This document shows, piece after piece, positions 22,437-31,305 of a stretch of DNA of 35,742 nucleotides; the stretch's first letter is position 1, and every line of letters starts with the position of its first letter. The stretch is from a virus. The position numbers were made by a program, and so were the translations under genes. The stretch covers positions 1-35,742 of IMG/VR virus record IMGVR_UViG_3300038825_000899. One strand, given 5' to 3'. The notes under the pieces are model-generated. The model was not told where the DNA came from. It worked only from the letters and a program-made list of their open reading frames with translations, and searched no databases.

Positions 22437-23413
22437 GTAGTATATATTCAGCATTTTGTAACATTACAACTGACTTACAAGGCGTAGTCAATGATATTGA
22501 TCGTTATGATAGGAAGCGCGTATGTGCGCCTAACTGGACCACAGTAAGCAGTAATTTGTACCGCTTATCTGATGTTGGCTATGTAGAAAATTTATACAAA
22601 GACGGTGTGGAGCTGACAAAGGTTACTGATACACCTAACGCAGATAATGAATACAAATATAATGAGTCAACAGATAGCGTTGATTTTTATTTAGCATCCA
22701 GTTCTGTATCTGCTTTGAATAGCGCAGTATTTGAAGCAGGACAAGATTGGGAAGATTTAAAGACTAGGATATGTAAAGAGCAGGCCGATCTCATGCGGTC
22801 CTACTTAGATAGACCTATCTACAAGCGTGCAAACACCACATACCAAGGCGCAAGCGAGCGAAACTATGATTTTATAATCGTTCGTATAAACGCCATTCTC
22901 GCCTGCGCCGACCTGGTAAGAAGTCACGATCCGGAAAAAGCACAAGCCATTGAAGAGATGGCAATTAATCCTGATGGCACTGGACTATTAGACAAGCTTA
23001 AAAGGCGTGAATATGTAATGTCAAATGAGACATCCTTTGCTTCAGAAAAAGGTGTGATACAAGAGATATCTCTCAACGGCTCTACAACTGGTTATGTTGA
23101 AGATATCAAGCTTCATGGTCCACCAGCAGTGGATTATGATGAAGTAAGAGTGGTTATTTCTACTGGTGGCACGTTTGCATTAGGTACGGAAAGTCCAGTC
23201 AAATACGATGTATATGTCAAGAACAGTGAAGGTTTGCGTATGCATAAGGTGGTGGATGCACAGCAAGTGAATGGTGATTATCAACCACTTGCTTATGGAG
23301 CAAGGATAAGATTTCAGGCAGGAGTGTACGTTGCTAATGATGAATGGTCAATCATTTTTCAAAGTGACGAACTGCCAATTGGAACAATCAAGTCAGGTCA
23401 AATCTACAGATAA
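22433..23413 (+). CDS. Putative structural protein between lysis and tail genes (326 aa)
   Basis: The N-terminal third is helical (ITTDLQGVVNDIDRYDRKRV), the middle has CKEQADLMRSYLDRPIYKRA, and the C-terminal third is a beta domain (TSFASEKGVIQEISLNGSTT to WSIIFQSDELPIGTI). The position before the tail terminator suggests a neck or head-tail joining protein. No clear family was recognised. Confidence 0.7.
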   Translation: MSSIYSAFCNITTDLQGVVNDIDRYDRKRVCAPNWTTVSSNLYRLSDVGYVENLYKDGVELTKVTDTPNADNEYKYNESTDSVDFYLASSSVSALNSAVFEAGQDWEDLKTRICKEQADLMRSYLDRPIYKRANTTYQGASERNYDFIIVRINAILACADLVRSHDPEKAQAIEEMAINPDGTGLLDKLKRREYVMSNETSFASEKGVIQEISLNGSTTGYVEDIKLHGPPAVDYDEVRVVISTGGTFALGTESPVKYDVYVKNSEGLRMHKVVDAQQVNGDYQPLAYGARIRFQAGVYVANDEWSIIFQSDELPIGTIKSGQIYR

Positions 23414-23424
23414 GGAGTAACGCT

Positions 23425-23523
23425 ATGCCAATGGGTAAAGGATATGGTAAGATGGGCAAAAAGAAGAAGAAGCTCAAGAAAAAAGTGATGAAAAAGCGCA
23501 AGATGTCATCTAAGCGCCGTTAA
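23425..23523 (+). CDS. Tiny lysine-rich peptide (32 aa)
   Basis: The peptide MPMGKGYGKMGKKKKK continues LKKKVMKKRKMSSKRR. More than half of its residues are Lys or Arg and there is no acidic residue. A perfect AAGGAG site sits 8-12 bases upstream and the next gene follows in 5 bases, so it is a real, well-translated gene. It may neutralise DNA or bind RNA; nothing more can be said from sequence. Confidence 0.8.
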   Translation: MPMGKGYGKMGKKKKKLKKKVMKKRKMSSKRR

Positions 23524-23528
23524 TATAG

Positions 23529-23960
23529 ATGGCAATTTCTTACGAAAATGTTATCTACGATCGAGTCATTGAAAGTTTATCTAGCATTATTGCTGATGAA
23601 TTTTCAATGCCGATCTATTACGATGCCCATGAGGGTAATCAAAGTTTTTTGATAACGCCAGTTTCTGATGAACTAAATGAGACTTTAAGCACAGCGAAGA
23701 TACGTGAGTATACAGTAAATGTGTCATATCAAGTAGACTTAGCAGGCAATTATACAAAGCTTACATTAAAGCAAGTATCTGAGATTGCTGAAAGAATGAA
23801 AAGACTTATTTATAATAATAGAAACTATACTGTATCAGGCTCAAGGCAATTCTATAATGCTAATGTTAGTTCGATAGAATATGCTAGAGATGAAGATAAT
23901 CCTGATTTAGTATCGGCTAGTATGGAAGTAAACGTATCAGTAATGGAAGTGATAGGATGA
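23529..23960 (+). CDS. Tail terminator/completion-like protein (143 aa)
   Basis: The order ISYENVIYDRVIESLSSIIA, REYTVNVSYQVDLAG, LKQVSEIAERMKRLIYNN, YTVSGSRQFYNANVSSIEYA and a final SMEVNVSVMEV strand fits the small alpha/beta tail-terminator fold that caps the tail tube. Its position just before the tail tube gene agrees. It overlaps the next gene by 4 bases. Confidence 0.65.
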   Translation: MAISYENVIYDRVIESLSSIIADEFSMPIYYDAHEGNQSFLITPVSDELNETLSTAKIREYTVNVSYQVDLAGNYTKLTLKQVSEIAERMKRLIYNNRNYTVSGSRQFYNANVSSIEYARDEDNPDLVSASMEVNVSVMEVIG

Positions 23961-24136
23961 AATATAAAGCAAAAGATAGCTATAAAAAGCTTGATGACAG
24001 TAAAAACTACAATGCCTTTGGTAGTCCAGCAAAGCATATGAGATTAATGGCAGGTAATGAGGTAGAAATAGACTCTGTGCCAAAAGAATTAGAAAAGCAT
24101 TTAGAAAGTGCAAAACCAAAAAAGGAAAGTGAATAA
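23957..24136 (+). CDS. Small charged protein (59 aa)
   Basis: The sequence MKYKAKDSYKKLDDSKNYNA is followed by FGSPAKHMRLMAGNEVEIDS and a lysine/glutamate-rich tail. It is coupled to the previous gene (ATGA) and to the tail tube gene (TAATG). Small proteins like this often occur beside the tail tube; its function is unknown. Confidence 0.75.
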   Translation: MKYKAKDSYKKLDDSKNYNAFGSPAKHMRLMAGNEVEIDSVPKELEKHLESAKPKKESE

Positions 24137-25119
24137 TGGCTACAAATTTTCAACCAAGAAGTGATATAAAAGTTGCGATTGGCAGTGGTTCTGCTAATTT
24201 AGGTACAGCACACGTTGCTAGTGATACTTGGGATTTTCTTCAAGTAGTAGATTTTAACATTGAGCAAGCATCAGCTCCGGTTGATGTTGCGCCAAGTCGT
24301 AATGGTATTTATGGGCAAGTAAAGAACCAAGGTCATCATAGACCGGATACGCAGATGTATGAAATTAGCTTGACAATGCGTGGCACAGTCACTGCGGTCA
24401 CAAAAACTTGTCTTGCTTTGTTTGGTGATAGTAGTAGTCCATTATCTTTAACACCATCTGTTAGTAGTGGTTCAATGGTTGATGGTGCTTCTCATGCAAG
24501 TGCAGTTACGTTATTATTTGAAAATGCTGGAGCAAGAGACAATGCAAGTAATATCGATGTGGTGATAGCTGGTTGTTTTTGTACATCAATGGTATTAAGA
24601 GAAGATGTTGGTACAAATGGTGGTGAGTTAATCGTAGAAGCAACGTTTATGAGTGCTTATAGGCCATCAGAAACTGCATTAGCGCCAAGTGGTGGTGGAA
24701 CACTAGATACTGGCGTACCAAAGAATATTTTTAATCTTAGCGCTTCTACTATTAATAGCCAAGCTTTGATCGTTAATAACTTTGAAATAAGCATAGTAAG
24801 ACCACTTGAAAGAGTACACTTTCAAGATACGACTAATTACAATCCTTATGGTTATGTACAGAACGGACCATATGAAGTAACTGGTAGCATTGTATGTAAA
24901 AGAGATGATTCTATTTATGCTTTAGATACGCAGATAAAAGGCGATTCAACGCCAGTCGCACTTTCTATTGCTGAGTCTTCAGGATTTACTATAGCATGCG
25001 ATAAGATTTTAATTGATAACAGTAAGCCTGAGATGGGTGACTTTATGTTGCAGACTATACCATTTCGCGCTTTTGCCGACTCTGAATCAGATAATATAAT
25101 AAATATTACAATATCTTAG
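24136..25119 (+). CDS. Major tail (tube) protein (327 aa)
   Basis: This is a beta-rich protein starting MATNFQPRSDIKVAIGSGSA. WDFLQVVDFNIEQASAPVDV and the repeated ISLTMRGTV / FEISIVRP / VTGSIVCKRDD strands suggest a two-domain tube subunit. Its place between the tail terminator and the two chaperone frames is diagnostic. Tube rings stack along the tape measure to form the tail. Confidence 0.78.
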   Translation: MATNFQPRSDIKVAIGSGSANLGTAHVASDTWDFLQVVDFNIEQASAPVDVAPSRNGIYGQVKNQGHHRPDTQMYEISLTMRGTVTAVTKTCLALFGDSSSPLSLTPSVSSGSMVDGASHASAVTLLFENAGARDNASNIDVVIAGCFCTSMVLREDVGTNGGELIVEATFMSAYRPSETALAPSGGGTLDTGVPKNIFNLSASTINSQALIVNNFEISIVRPLERVHFQDTTNYNPYGYVQNGPYEVTGSIVCKRDDSIYALDTQIKGDSTPVALSIAESSGFTIACDKILIDNSKPEMGDFMLQTIPFRAFADSESDNIINITIS

Positions 25120-25148
25120 ACCTGGGTTAATACAAGTAGTGAGGTTGT

Positions 25149-25415
25149 ATGACCATCAAATCAGAACATGGTACATTTGAATGCCGTGAATTAACATTTA
25201 AAGATAGACGTGAGTTACACAAGCTAGAGATTTCTGCCGTTGATATGAATGGCAATGTCGATAGTTCTAAGTTCTACACTGTGTTAGAATGGATAATGGA
25301 TTTTGCATTTGAAGATGCAGAAAAAGAATTAAGCCATCTTGACGATAATCAGATAGACGTTGTGCTTATGGATATCTACAATACATATAAAGTACCTAGT
25401 AAAAAAAAGAATTAA
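25149..25415 (+). CDS. Tail assembly chaperone, short form (88 aa), frame 0 of a frameshift pair
   Basis: This is the gpG-type chaperone lying between tail tube and tape measure. It begins MTIKSEHGTFECRELTFKDR and ends VPSKKKN. Its last codons contain the slippery heptamer A-AAA-AAG (25403-25409), six bases before the stop, feeding the -1 frame. The short form alone coats the tape measure during assembly in related phages; the shifted form carries an extra domain. Confidence 0.85.
   Translation: MTIKSEHGTFECRELTFKDRRELHKLEISAVDMNGNVDSSKFYTVLEWIMDFAFEDAEKELSHLDDNQIDVVLMDIYNTYKVPSKKKN
25403..25409 (+). promoter_or_regulatory. Programmed -1 ribosomal frameshift site
   Basis: A-AAA-AAG in the zero frame is the classic -1 slippery heptamer. 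Slipping yields KKKELKARVALWMHYHK with no stop, entering the next frame, which has no good start of its own. This is the conserved G/GT arrangement of long-tailed phages. Confidence 0.85.
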
Positions 25416-25828
25416 AGGCTCGCGTAGCTTTATGGATGCATTACCATAAGATCAAGTCACGTGAGCTTACATTTCCTTATACAGCAAATAGTCCTACACT
25501 TCGCAAGCGCATAACTTTTACAGAAGAGGAGCTATGGCATGAGATTAAACGCATATTGGATGAAGATGACCAGCAAAAGTTTACACCGGGTCAGCAACTT
25601 TATTTTAACCTCTTGCATTGTGCTGATATCAGTTATTTTAGCGATGGTGATACTTTGTTATGGCTTGATGAATTTATGGCCATTAAGCGATTTAATTTAC
25701 CAGTAGCAGACAATTTAGATTCAATGCCGTATGAGCGTTTCGTCATCTTTTCTGCTATAGATGAAGAGTATAATGCATGTATAAAATTGGAACAAGATGA
25801 GCAAGTTCATAATAGAAATAAGAACTAA
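25409..25828 (+). CDS. Tail assembly chaperone, T extension in the -1 frame (fused product about 226 aa)
   Basis: This is the second frame of the G/GT pair. After the slip at 25403-25409 it reads ELKARVALWMHYHKIKSREL and continues to NRNKN and stop at 25828. An internal ATG (25436) exists but has no ribosome-binding site, so translation as a fusion is preferred. The fused protein would be 87 residues of the first frame plus 139 of this one. It overlaps the tape measure gene by 32 bases. Confidence 0.83.
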   Translation, partial: ELKARVALWMHYHKIKSRELTFPYTANSPTLRKRITFTEEELWHEIKRILDEDDQQKFTPGQQLYFNLLHCADISYFSDGDTLLWLDEFMAIKRFNLPVADNLDSMPYERFVIFSAIDEEYNACIKLEQDEQVHNRNKN

Positions 25829-27659
25829 AGGTTTTAGAGATGCTAAAAAAGGTTTTCAAGAAATTGAAAAATCTTCAGACAAAGCAACTAAAGCAAAGAA
25901 CCGTCAACGCCAAGCTACTGCTGGATTACGCAGGCAAGTTGGCGCATTACGAAATAATTTATTACTAGTATCATTTGCTACTGTAGGCCTTACTAAAGCT
26001 GTTGGTGGCTTTGTAAATGCTTCAAGACAATTTGAAGATGTTAAAACAAGATTAGTAGGCTTAACTGGTGGAGCTGAAGAAGCTGAAAGAGCTTTTGCGT
26101 CTTTTAATAAAGTCGCTGCAACTACGCCGTTTATGCTTGATGATGTTGTCAATGCTGGTGCGCAGTTACAAGCATTTGGCTTAAATGCAGAAGTAACGTT
26201 AAGAGCAGTAACTGACTTAGCAGCATATATGAGAACTTCTGTAGTGGAAGCTGCAAATGCTGTAGGCCGTGCGTTCGCTGGTGGTGCAGGTGCAGCAGAT
26301 ATTTTGAGAGATAGAGGCGTTTTAAATATTATAAAAACCTCACAAAGCTTAGATGATTTAAGAAAAACTTCATTACCTGAATTTAGAAAAGCACTATTAA
26401 ATACATTAGTTGATCCTGCTGCTAGAATACAAGGTAGTTCTAAAAGAATGAGCGAAACTTTAACTGGCGCAATGAGCAATATGCAGGATGCAATTGTAAG
26501 ATTTCAAGCCAAAGTTGGTGACGTATTTAAACCTACATTAATTGAAATGGCAAAATCGGTAGAAGCTTTTTTTAGAGCATTAGATATACAATCTTTAATT
26601 GATTTTACTAGGCATGTTACTGCATTAGGTGCTGCCTTTGTTATTTTTAATGCCAAGGCAATTATAGCTACGGCTAGAACATTGCAGTTTAGTAAAGCAC
26701 TTCGTGCTAGTGCTATTGGTGTAGTTGCGTTGGCTATAGATAAATTGTTAGAGTATAGTGGACTTTTACAAACAAACACTAATACGTTAAATAATAATGC
26801 TCAAGGCTTGCAAAATAATTCAATGAATATGCAGCAATATATTAGCTCTTTGGGTAGTAGTAATATGGTGCTTGAGCGTAATAACGAATTACAAAAAACG
26901 CAAGAATCGTTATTAAATAAATTATTTCTTATCAATGCGCAAAACAATAACATGGATGAGCAAAGACTAAAAGTATCACAATTAATATTTGATAGTGAAA
27001 AATTACTTACTCAAGCGTTTGGAGATAGACTTACATTTCAAAAAGGTTTAAGTCTGCAAACACAAGAATTAAAATTTAAAGTTGTAGATTTAAAAGAAGG
27101 CGAAGCAGAGTTTCTACAAATTATCGAAGATGGTTTTGCTATACAAAAACAAAACATCTCTCTTAACAAAGATATGGCAATGTCAGCACAACAACTTGGT
27201 AGCGCCTTTAGCCAGGTTGGGAATAACCTACGCGCATTAAGTCAAGAAGGTTTGTCTGCTGAAAAGAAATTTGCAATATTATTAAAGACTCTTGGTACAG
27301 TATTGTCTCTAACACCCGGAACGGCAGCAGGTGGTTCTGCAATTAGCGCATTTGCCAGTCTTTTTGCTCATACTGGTGGATTAATTAAGAGTAATGGAGT
27401 ACAACGCTTTGCTACTGGCGGTATGATCCAAGGACAAGACAATGTGCCAATCATGGCACAAGCAGGTGAATTTGTAATGCAACGTAGCGCAGTAAATAGT
27501 ATTGGTCTGCAAAACCTAGCACAAATGAATAACACTGGCCAACCTAGTGGTGGCGTTACAATTAACATTGCAGGCGATATGGTTGGTGATGAAGATCACG
27601 TTAGGACCAAAGTACTTCCTGCTATAAAAGAAGAATTAAGGCGTGAAGCTCTCGCATAG
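25797..27659 (+). CDS. Tape measure protein (620 aa)
   Basis: This protein sets tail length. A basic start (MSKFIIEIRTKGFRDAKKGF), membrane-like Ala/Gly-rich helices (LLLVSFATVGLTKAVGGFVN), the block GLTGGAEEAERAFASFNKVA then TPFMLDDVVNAGAQL, long coiled coils, and the C-terminal signature GGLIKSNGVQRFATGGMIQG with AQAGEFVMQRSAV are all standard. At about 1.5 angstrom per residue, the usual rule, the tail would be roughly 90 nm. Confidence 0.95.
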   Translation: MSKFIIEIRTKGFRDAKKGFQEIEKSSDKATKAKNRQRQATAGLRRQVGALRNNLLLVSFATVGLTKAVGGFVNASRQFEDVKTRLVGLTGGAEEAERAFASFNKVAATTPFMLDDVVNAGAQLQAFGLNAEVTLRAVTDLAAYMRTSVVEAANAVGRAFAGGAGAADILRDRGVLNIIKTSQSLDDLRKTSLPEFRKALLNTLVDPAARIQGSSKRMSETLTGAMSNMQDAIVRFQAKVGDVFKPTLIEMAKSVEAFFRALDIQSLIDFTRHVTALGAAFVIFNAKAIIATARTLQFSKALRASAIGVVALAIDKLLEYSGLLQTNTNTLNNNAQGLQNNSMNMQQYISSLGSSNMVLERNNELQKTQESLLNKLFLINAQNNNMDEQRLKVSQLIFDSEKLLTQAFGDRLTFQKGLSLQTQELKFKVVDLKEGEAEFLQIIEDGFAIQKQNISLNKDMAMSAQQLGSAFSQVGNNLRALSQEGLSAEKKFAILLKTLGTVLSLTPGTAAGGSAISAFASLFAHTGGLIKSNGVQRFATGGMIQGQDNVPIMAQAGEFVMQRSAVNSIGLQNLAQMNNTGQPSGGVTINIAGDMVGDEDHVRTKVLPAIKEELRREALA

Positions 27660-27662
27660 ATT

Positions 27663-29762
27663 ATGGCATTATCTTTTCATGCAAACTTTTCAAACTCTCT
27701 TAAGCGCAACAACGATATATTCCCATTGGTGCAGATTGGTGGTAGTTCAACTATATATCTTAGCACTAGAGACGTAACAGTTGATTCTCAGGCTTACGAT
27801 GGCAGGTTACTTGCCACCCCATCTATAACATCAAGCATAGACCTACGTAATAGAACAAGCAGAATAAGCACAATATCATTGCGTATTGCTAACGCAGGAT
27901 ATGATGTTACATTTGGCGAGCGCACCAATAAAGTAGTTACGATATATTTTGGTACAGATGGTACAACATCTGCTATTGGTCAATGTTTAAAAGTATTTGT
28001 TGGTCGTATCATAGGCATTACAAAACTTACAGAGCGAGAAATTACTGTAAGTTGTGAGGATGACGCTGCTTGGCGTACAAAGACAATACTGCAAGAACTT
28101 GTCACATCTGAAGCTGGATATAATATGCCGGGTGATAAGATGTTCAAATCATTGAGTTATGGTGCATATACAGCAAATAGTTCTAACGAATCAACATCAG
28201 GAGCATGTTTAAGTAAAGAATTAAGACCAGTAAAGTTTGTCGCACATGACAGAGATAATTTATATTATAGTGAAGGCTTAACAGATAAAGGCGGTAGACC
28301 TCATATATATGTTGATGGTATTGATAAGTTTGTGCCTATTCAGCAAGCAAGTACTGGCTCTAATTCAAAATTCAATACGAATAATGTGCTAGTATATAAT
28401 GATGACGATCCTGATACAAACAAGTCATATTTTCGTCAAACAGTGAGATTATTTCCAAATACAGATGCATCTGCGTCAGACATACCAACTACTATAGATG
28501 ATACTGGATTGATTGCTAACGCAATTGACAATGACAACAATACAATTGTTCAAGTTACTGCCGTGCAAGGAGGAGATGATCCAGTTGGCGTTTTTGGTGA
28601 GATGAGTGGAACGCTTAATGGTACTATAAAATCTGTACGTGCAGTTATAAGAGCAAGAAGTGACGTTCCAGGTGGAGTTGAAGTATGGATTAAAGCTGGG
28701 GATGGAACTACTATATTAAATGAAGCAATTACTGGTGGAAATGATTGGAGTCCAGTAATTGGTAATATATCAGGTTCGTATGTAGACTCTAAAAAAGATA
28801 TTACTACTGAATGGAATAATAATGCTGCTGGAATAAATCTAAACGGCATAATATATGGATATTATCAAGAAGTAAGCATTGGTAGTGCTACATTACAGAT
28901 TGCTGAGATGTACCTTGAGTTTACTACCTACATACCAATTGATACTGCTAATGGCAAGGCACGAAATCAAGAATTACCACCAGTGCTATATCTTGGCACA
29001 GATGCTGATACAATAGAATCAGGCTATACGAGTATTGGAGCAAATAATTTTACGCCAACAGAAGTTCATTACAATATCCTGCGCAATTTTGGACCTGGTA
29101 CAACTTATATAGATATTACATCAGAAATCTCAGTACGTGCCAACTTTTCTGACAGCGTAAGATGTACAATAGACGATGAGAACATGACTGTGCAAAATGC
29201 TTTAGTTAAATTACAACAAGAAGCAGGATTTATAAGTTATTATAGACCAATAGATGGCAGAATACATTATTTAATCGAAGATGCTACAAGTAAAACAATT
29301 GATCAGAATTTAACACAGTCTATGTATAGAAATGCTAATTTTGGCACAATACCGCTAAGTCAGGTTATATGGAAAATAAACTACAGATATGATAAGCATC
29401 CTGCTAAAGGCACATATTTAAGTGGTTCAAGCACAACTAAAACTGCGACACAGACTCAATATGGGTTTGGTGATAATGACAATGTGGTGAATGTTAATTT
29501 AGATTGGATAAATGAAACAACTGGGCCAGTTAATTTAATTAACTTATATCAAGTGCAACGTGTAACCGCAGAATGTGAATTGTTAGACCCAACCGTATGG
29601 AATCTTGAAATTGGTGATATGGTTACATTTAGCAATCCACCAGCAGATTTTCGTATGCGTGATAGCAGCGCAGCATATACTGATTATCAGTTTAGAATTA
29701 TTGAGACTACTCGCACGGTAAATAGTCTTAAAATTAAAGCAATGGAAGTGCATAAAGCATAA
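27663..29762 (+). CDS. Tail-tip / baseplate hub protein (699 aa)
   Basis: This is a large beta-rich protein directly after the tape measure. IYLSTRDVTVDSQAYDGRLL and ITSSIDLRNRTSRISTISLR resemble the N-terminal domain of distal tail or hub proteins. A C-terminal part (VQNALVKLQQEAGFISYYRP, LEIGDMVTFSNPPADF) resembles hub proteins of long-tailed phages. A central jelly-roll-like insert (28430-28950) with VFGEMSGTLNGTIKS may bind sugars. Confidence 0.72.
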   Translation: MALSFHANFSNSLKRNNDIFPLVQIGGSSTIYLSTRDVTVDSQAYDGRLLATPSITSSIDLRNRTSRISTISLRIANAGYDVTFGERTNKVVTIYFGTDGTTSAIGQCLKVFVGRIIGITKLTEREITVSCEDDAAWRTKTILQELVTSEAGYNMPGDKMFKSLSYGAYTANSSNESTSGACLSKELRPVKFVAHDRDNLYYSEGLTDKGGRPHIYVDGIDKFVPIQQASTGSNSKFNTNNVLVYNDDDPDTNKSYFRQTVRLFPNTDASASDIPTTIDDTGLIANAIDNDNNTIVQVTAVQGGDDPVGVFGEMSGTLNGTIKSVRAVIRARSDVPGGVEVWIKAGDGTTILNEAITGGNDWSPVIGNISGSYVDSKKDITTEWNNNAAGINLNGIIYGYYQEVSIGSATLQIAEMYLEFTTYIPIDTANGKARNQELPPVLYLGTDADTIESGYTSIGANNFTPTEVHYNILRNFGPGTTYIDITSEISVRANFSDSVRCTIDDENMTVQNALVKLQQEAGFISYYRPIDGRIHYLIEDATSKTIDQNLTQSMYRNANFGTIPLSQVIWKINYRYDKHPAKGTYLSGSSTTKTATQTQYGFGDNDNVVNVNLDWINETTGPVNLINLYQVQRVTAECELLDPTVWNLEIGDMVTFSNPPADFRMRDSSAAYTDYQFRIIETTRTVNSLKIKAMEVHKA

Positions 29763-30550
29763 TGGCACATAAGTTATACTTTGACAATGTTGCAACAAGA
29801 AGCGCTACGCTTACTGATGGTAAGATATTAAATAATACCGAGTCTGATTCATACGCATTTAGCTCTTCAGCAACATTAACCAATGAAGCAAGAGCAATCG
29901 ATAGAAATTTTACAGACGCTATTACATCATTTAACACTGGCACTCATAGTGAACTTGGATTTCCTAATAATGATGCATTACAATTTAATTTAGGCAGTGC
30001 TAAAAGTGTAGATTTTATGGCATTGTATTTTAGTAGTGCTGAGACAGATAGTATTAGAATCCATGCAGATGATAGTGCTACTGGAAATACAACCACAAAA
30101 CATGTATTTACTAGTGATTTTTCTGCTGGATGGAATATTTGTAGTTTTACAGAAGCATCATATCAATACTGGTTGCTTGAAGTTACAAGTAATACATTAG
30201 ATAATTTGACAGAAGTGTTCTTAGGTTTATCATTTGATGTTAAAACATTAGATATTAATGTGACAAAGCCATTTAATACTGTTATTGCATCTACATATAA
30301 TAATATAGAATTTTCTAATAAAATAGATACAGAAGTATCAACATGGACAATTAATATACCATTGATAACTGAAGCAGATAAAACATCATTAGAATTATTA
30401 CAAAGTGACTATAGTAATTTATATACTTTTGTATATTATGATGATTCAAATTATTATAATGTGCGTTTAGTTAATGCAATAACATTTAATCAAGTAGCAA
30501 CCAATACATATTCTGCCACGTTAATTCTTCAAGAAGAAAGTTCTTCATAA
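29762..30550 (+). CDS. Tail-tip protein A (262 aa), tandem paralogue
   Basis: LYFDNVATRSATLTDG at the start, ATLTNEARAIDRNFTDAI, LQFNLG and SAGWNICSFTEASYQYW match the next protein's IYYDNLDSRSATLTDG, DVLSNELRAVDGNITDVI, LQFNFG and VGWNIRTLTALQMQYW. A beta-sandwich of lectin type is likely, followed by a domain ending in strands (YSATLILQEES). It overlaps the previous gene by one base. Confidence 0.78.
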   Translation: MAHKLYFDNVATRSATLTDGKILNNTESDSYAFSSSATLTNEARAIDRNFTDAITSFNTGTHSELGFPNNDALQFNLGSAKSVDFMALYFSSAETDSIRIHADDSATGNTTTKHVFTSDFSAGWNICSFTEASYQYWLLEVTSNTLDNLTEVFLGLSFDVKTLDINVTKPFNTVIASTYNNIEFSNKIDTEVSTWTINIPLITEADKTSLELLQSDYSNLYTFVYYDDSNYYNVRLVNAITFNQVATNTYSATLILQEESSS

Positions 30551-31305
30551 TGGCTGCAACTATATATTACGATAACTTAGATTCACGTTCTGCAACATTA
30601 ACCGATGGAACTACTGGTAGCTTTGCTTTTAACAGTAGTGACGTATTATCCAATGAACTTCGTGCCGTAGATGGAAACATTACAGATGTCATTGGTGGGT
30701 GGGCAGTCAATGAAGGTTTGCAGTTTAATTTTGGCACTGCTGTAAACCCTACATTTTGCGCTATATATAGTACAGTAGCAACAGGTAATGATATACTAAT
30801 ACAACGTGATAATGCAGCAAGTGGAACTTTTAATGGTATTATTAATACTATAAATGATCTTGCCGTTGGGTGGAACATTAGAACGCTTACTGCGTTACAG
30901 ATGCAATATTGGACTATTAATAGCGCAGTTGGAGATTTAACTGGTATATCAGAAATATTTTTTGGCAATCCATTTGAACTACCAGTACAACCTACGGCAA
31001 ATATAATTACTGCACATAATTTTGGTTCAGAAGAAGTAAAAGCACTTGGTGCTAATCGTTATTATTTTAGTAAGCATGATAACTTTAAAACACTTACACT
31101 TAGTTTAGATCACATGACTAGCGCAAATAAAACTAGCCTAGAAACATTTGCTAATACAGTAACTGATCGCGAACCTTTTATATATAGTGAAGATGGTACT
31201 ACTGGGCCATTTCATTGGGTAAGGTTAGTTCGCCCACTGACATTCAGGCAAATAGCACCTGATATATATTCTACTCAATTAGTATTAAGAGAACTTACTG
31301 CTTAA
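30550..31305 (+). CDS. Tail-tip protein B (251 aa), tandem paralogue, last late gene
   Basis: A duplicate of protein A along its full length, including the C-terminal strands (IYSTQLVLRELTA). The two probably sit together at the tail tip and may differ in receptor-binding loops. The stop lies 11 bases inside the convergent integrase gene, with no terminator between them. Confidence 0.78.
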   Translation: MAATIYYDNLDSRSATLTDGTTGSFAFNSSDVLSNELRAVDGNITDVIGGWAVNEGLQFNFGTAVNPTFCAIYSTVATGNDILIQRDNAASGTFNGIINTINDLAVGWNIRTLTALQMQYWTINSAVGDLTGISEIFFGNPFELPVQPTANIITAHNFGSEEVKALGANRYYFSKHDNFKTLTLSLDHMTSANKTSLETFANTVTDREPFIYSEDGTTGPFHWVRLVRPLTFRQIAPDIYSTQLVLRELTA

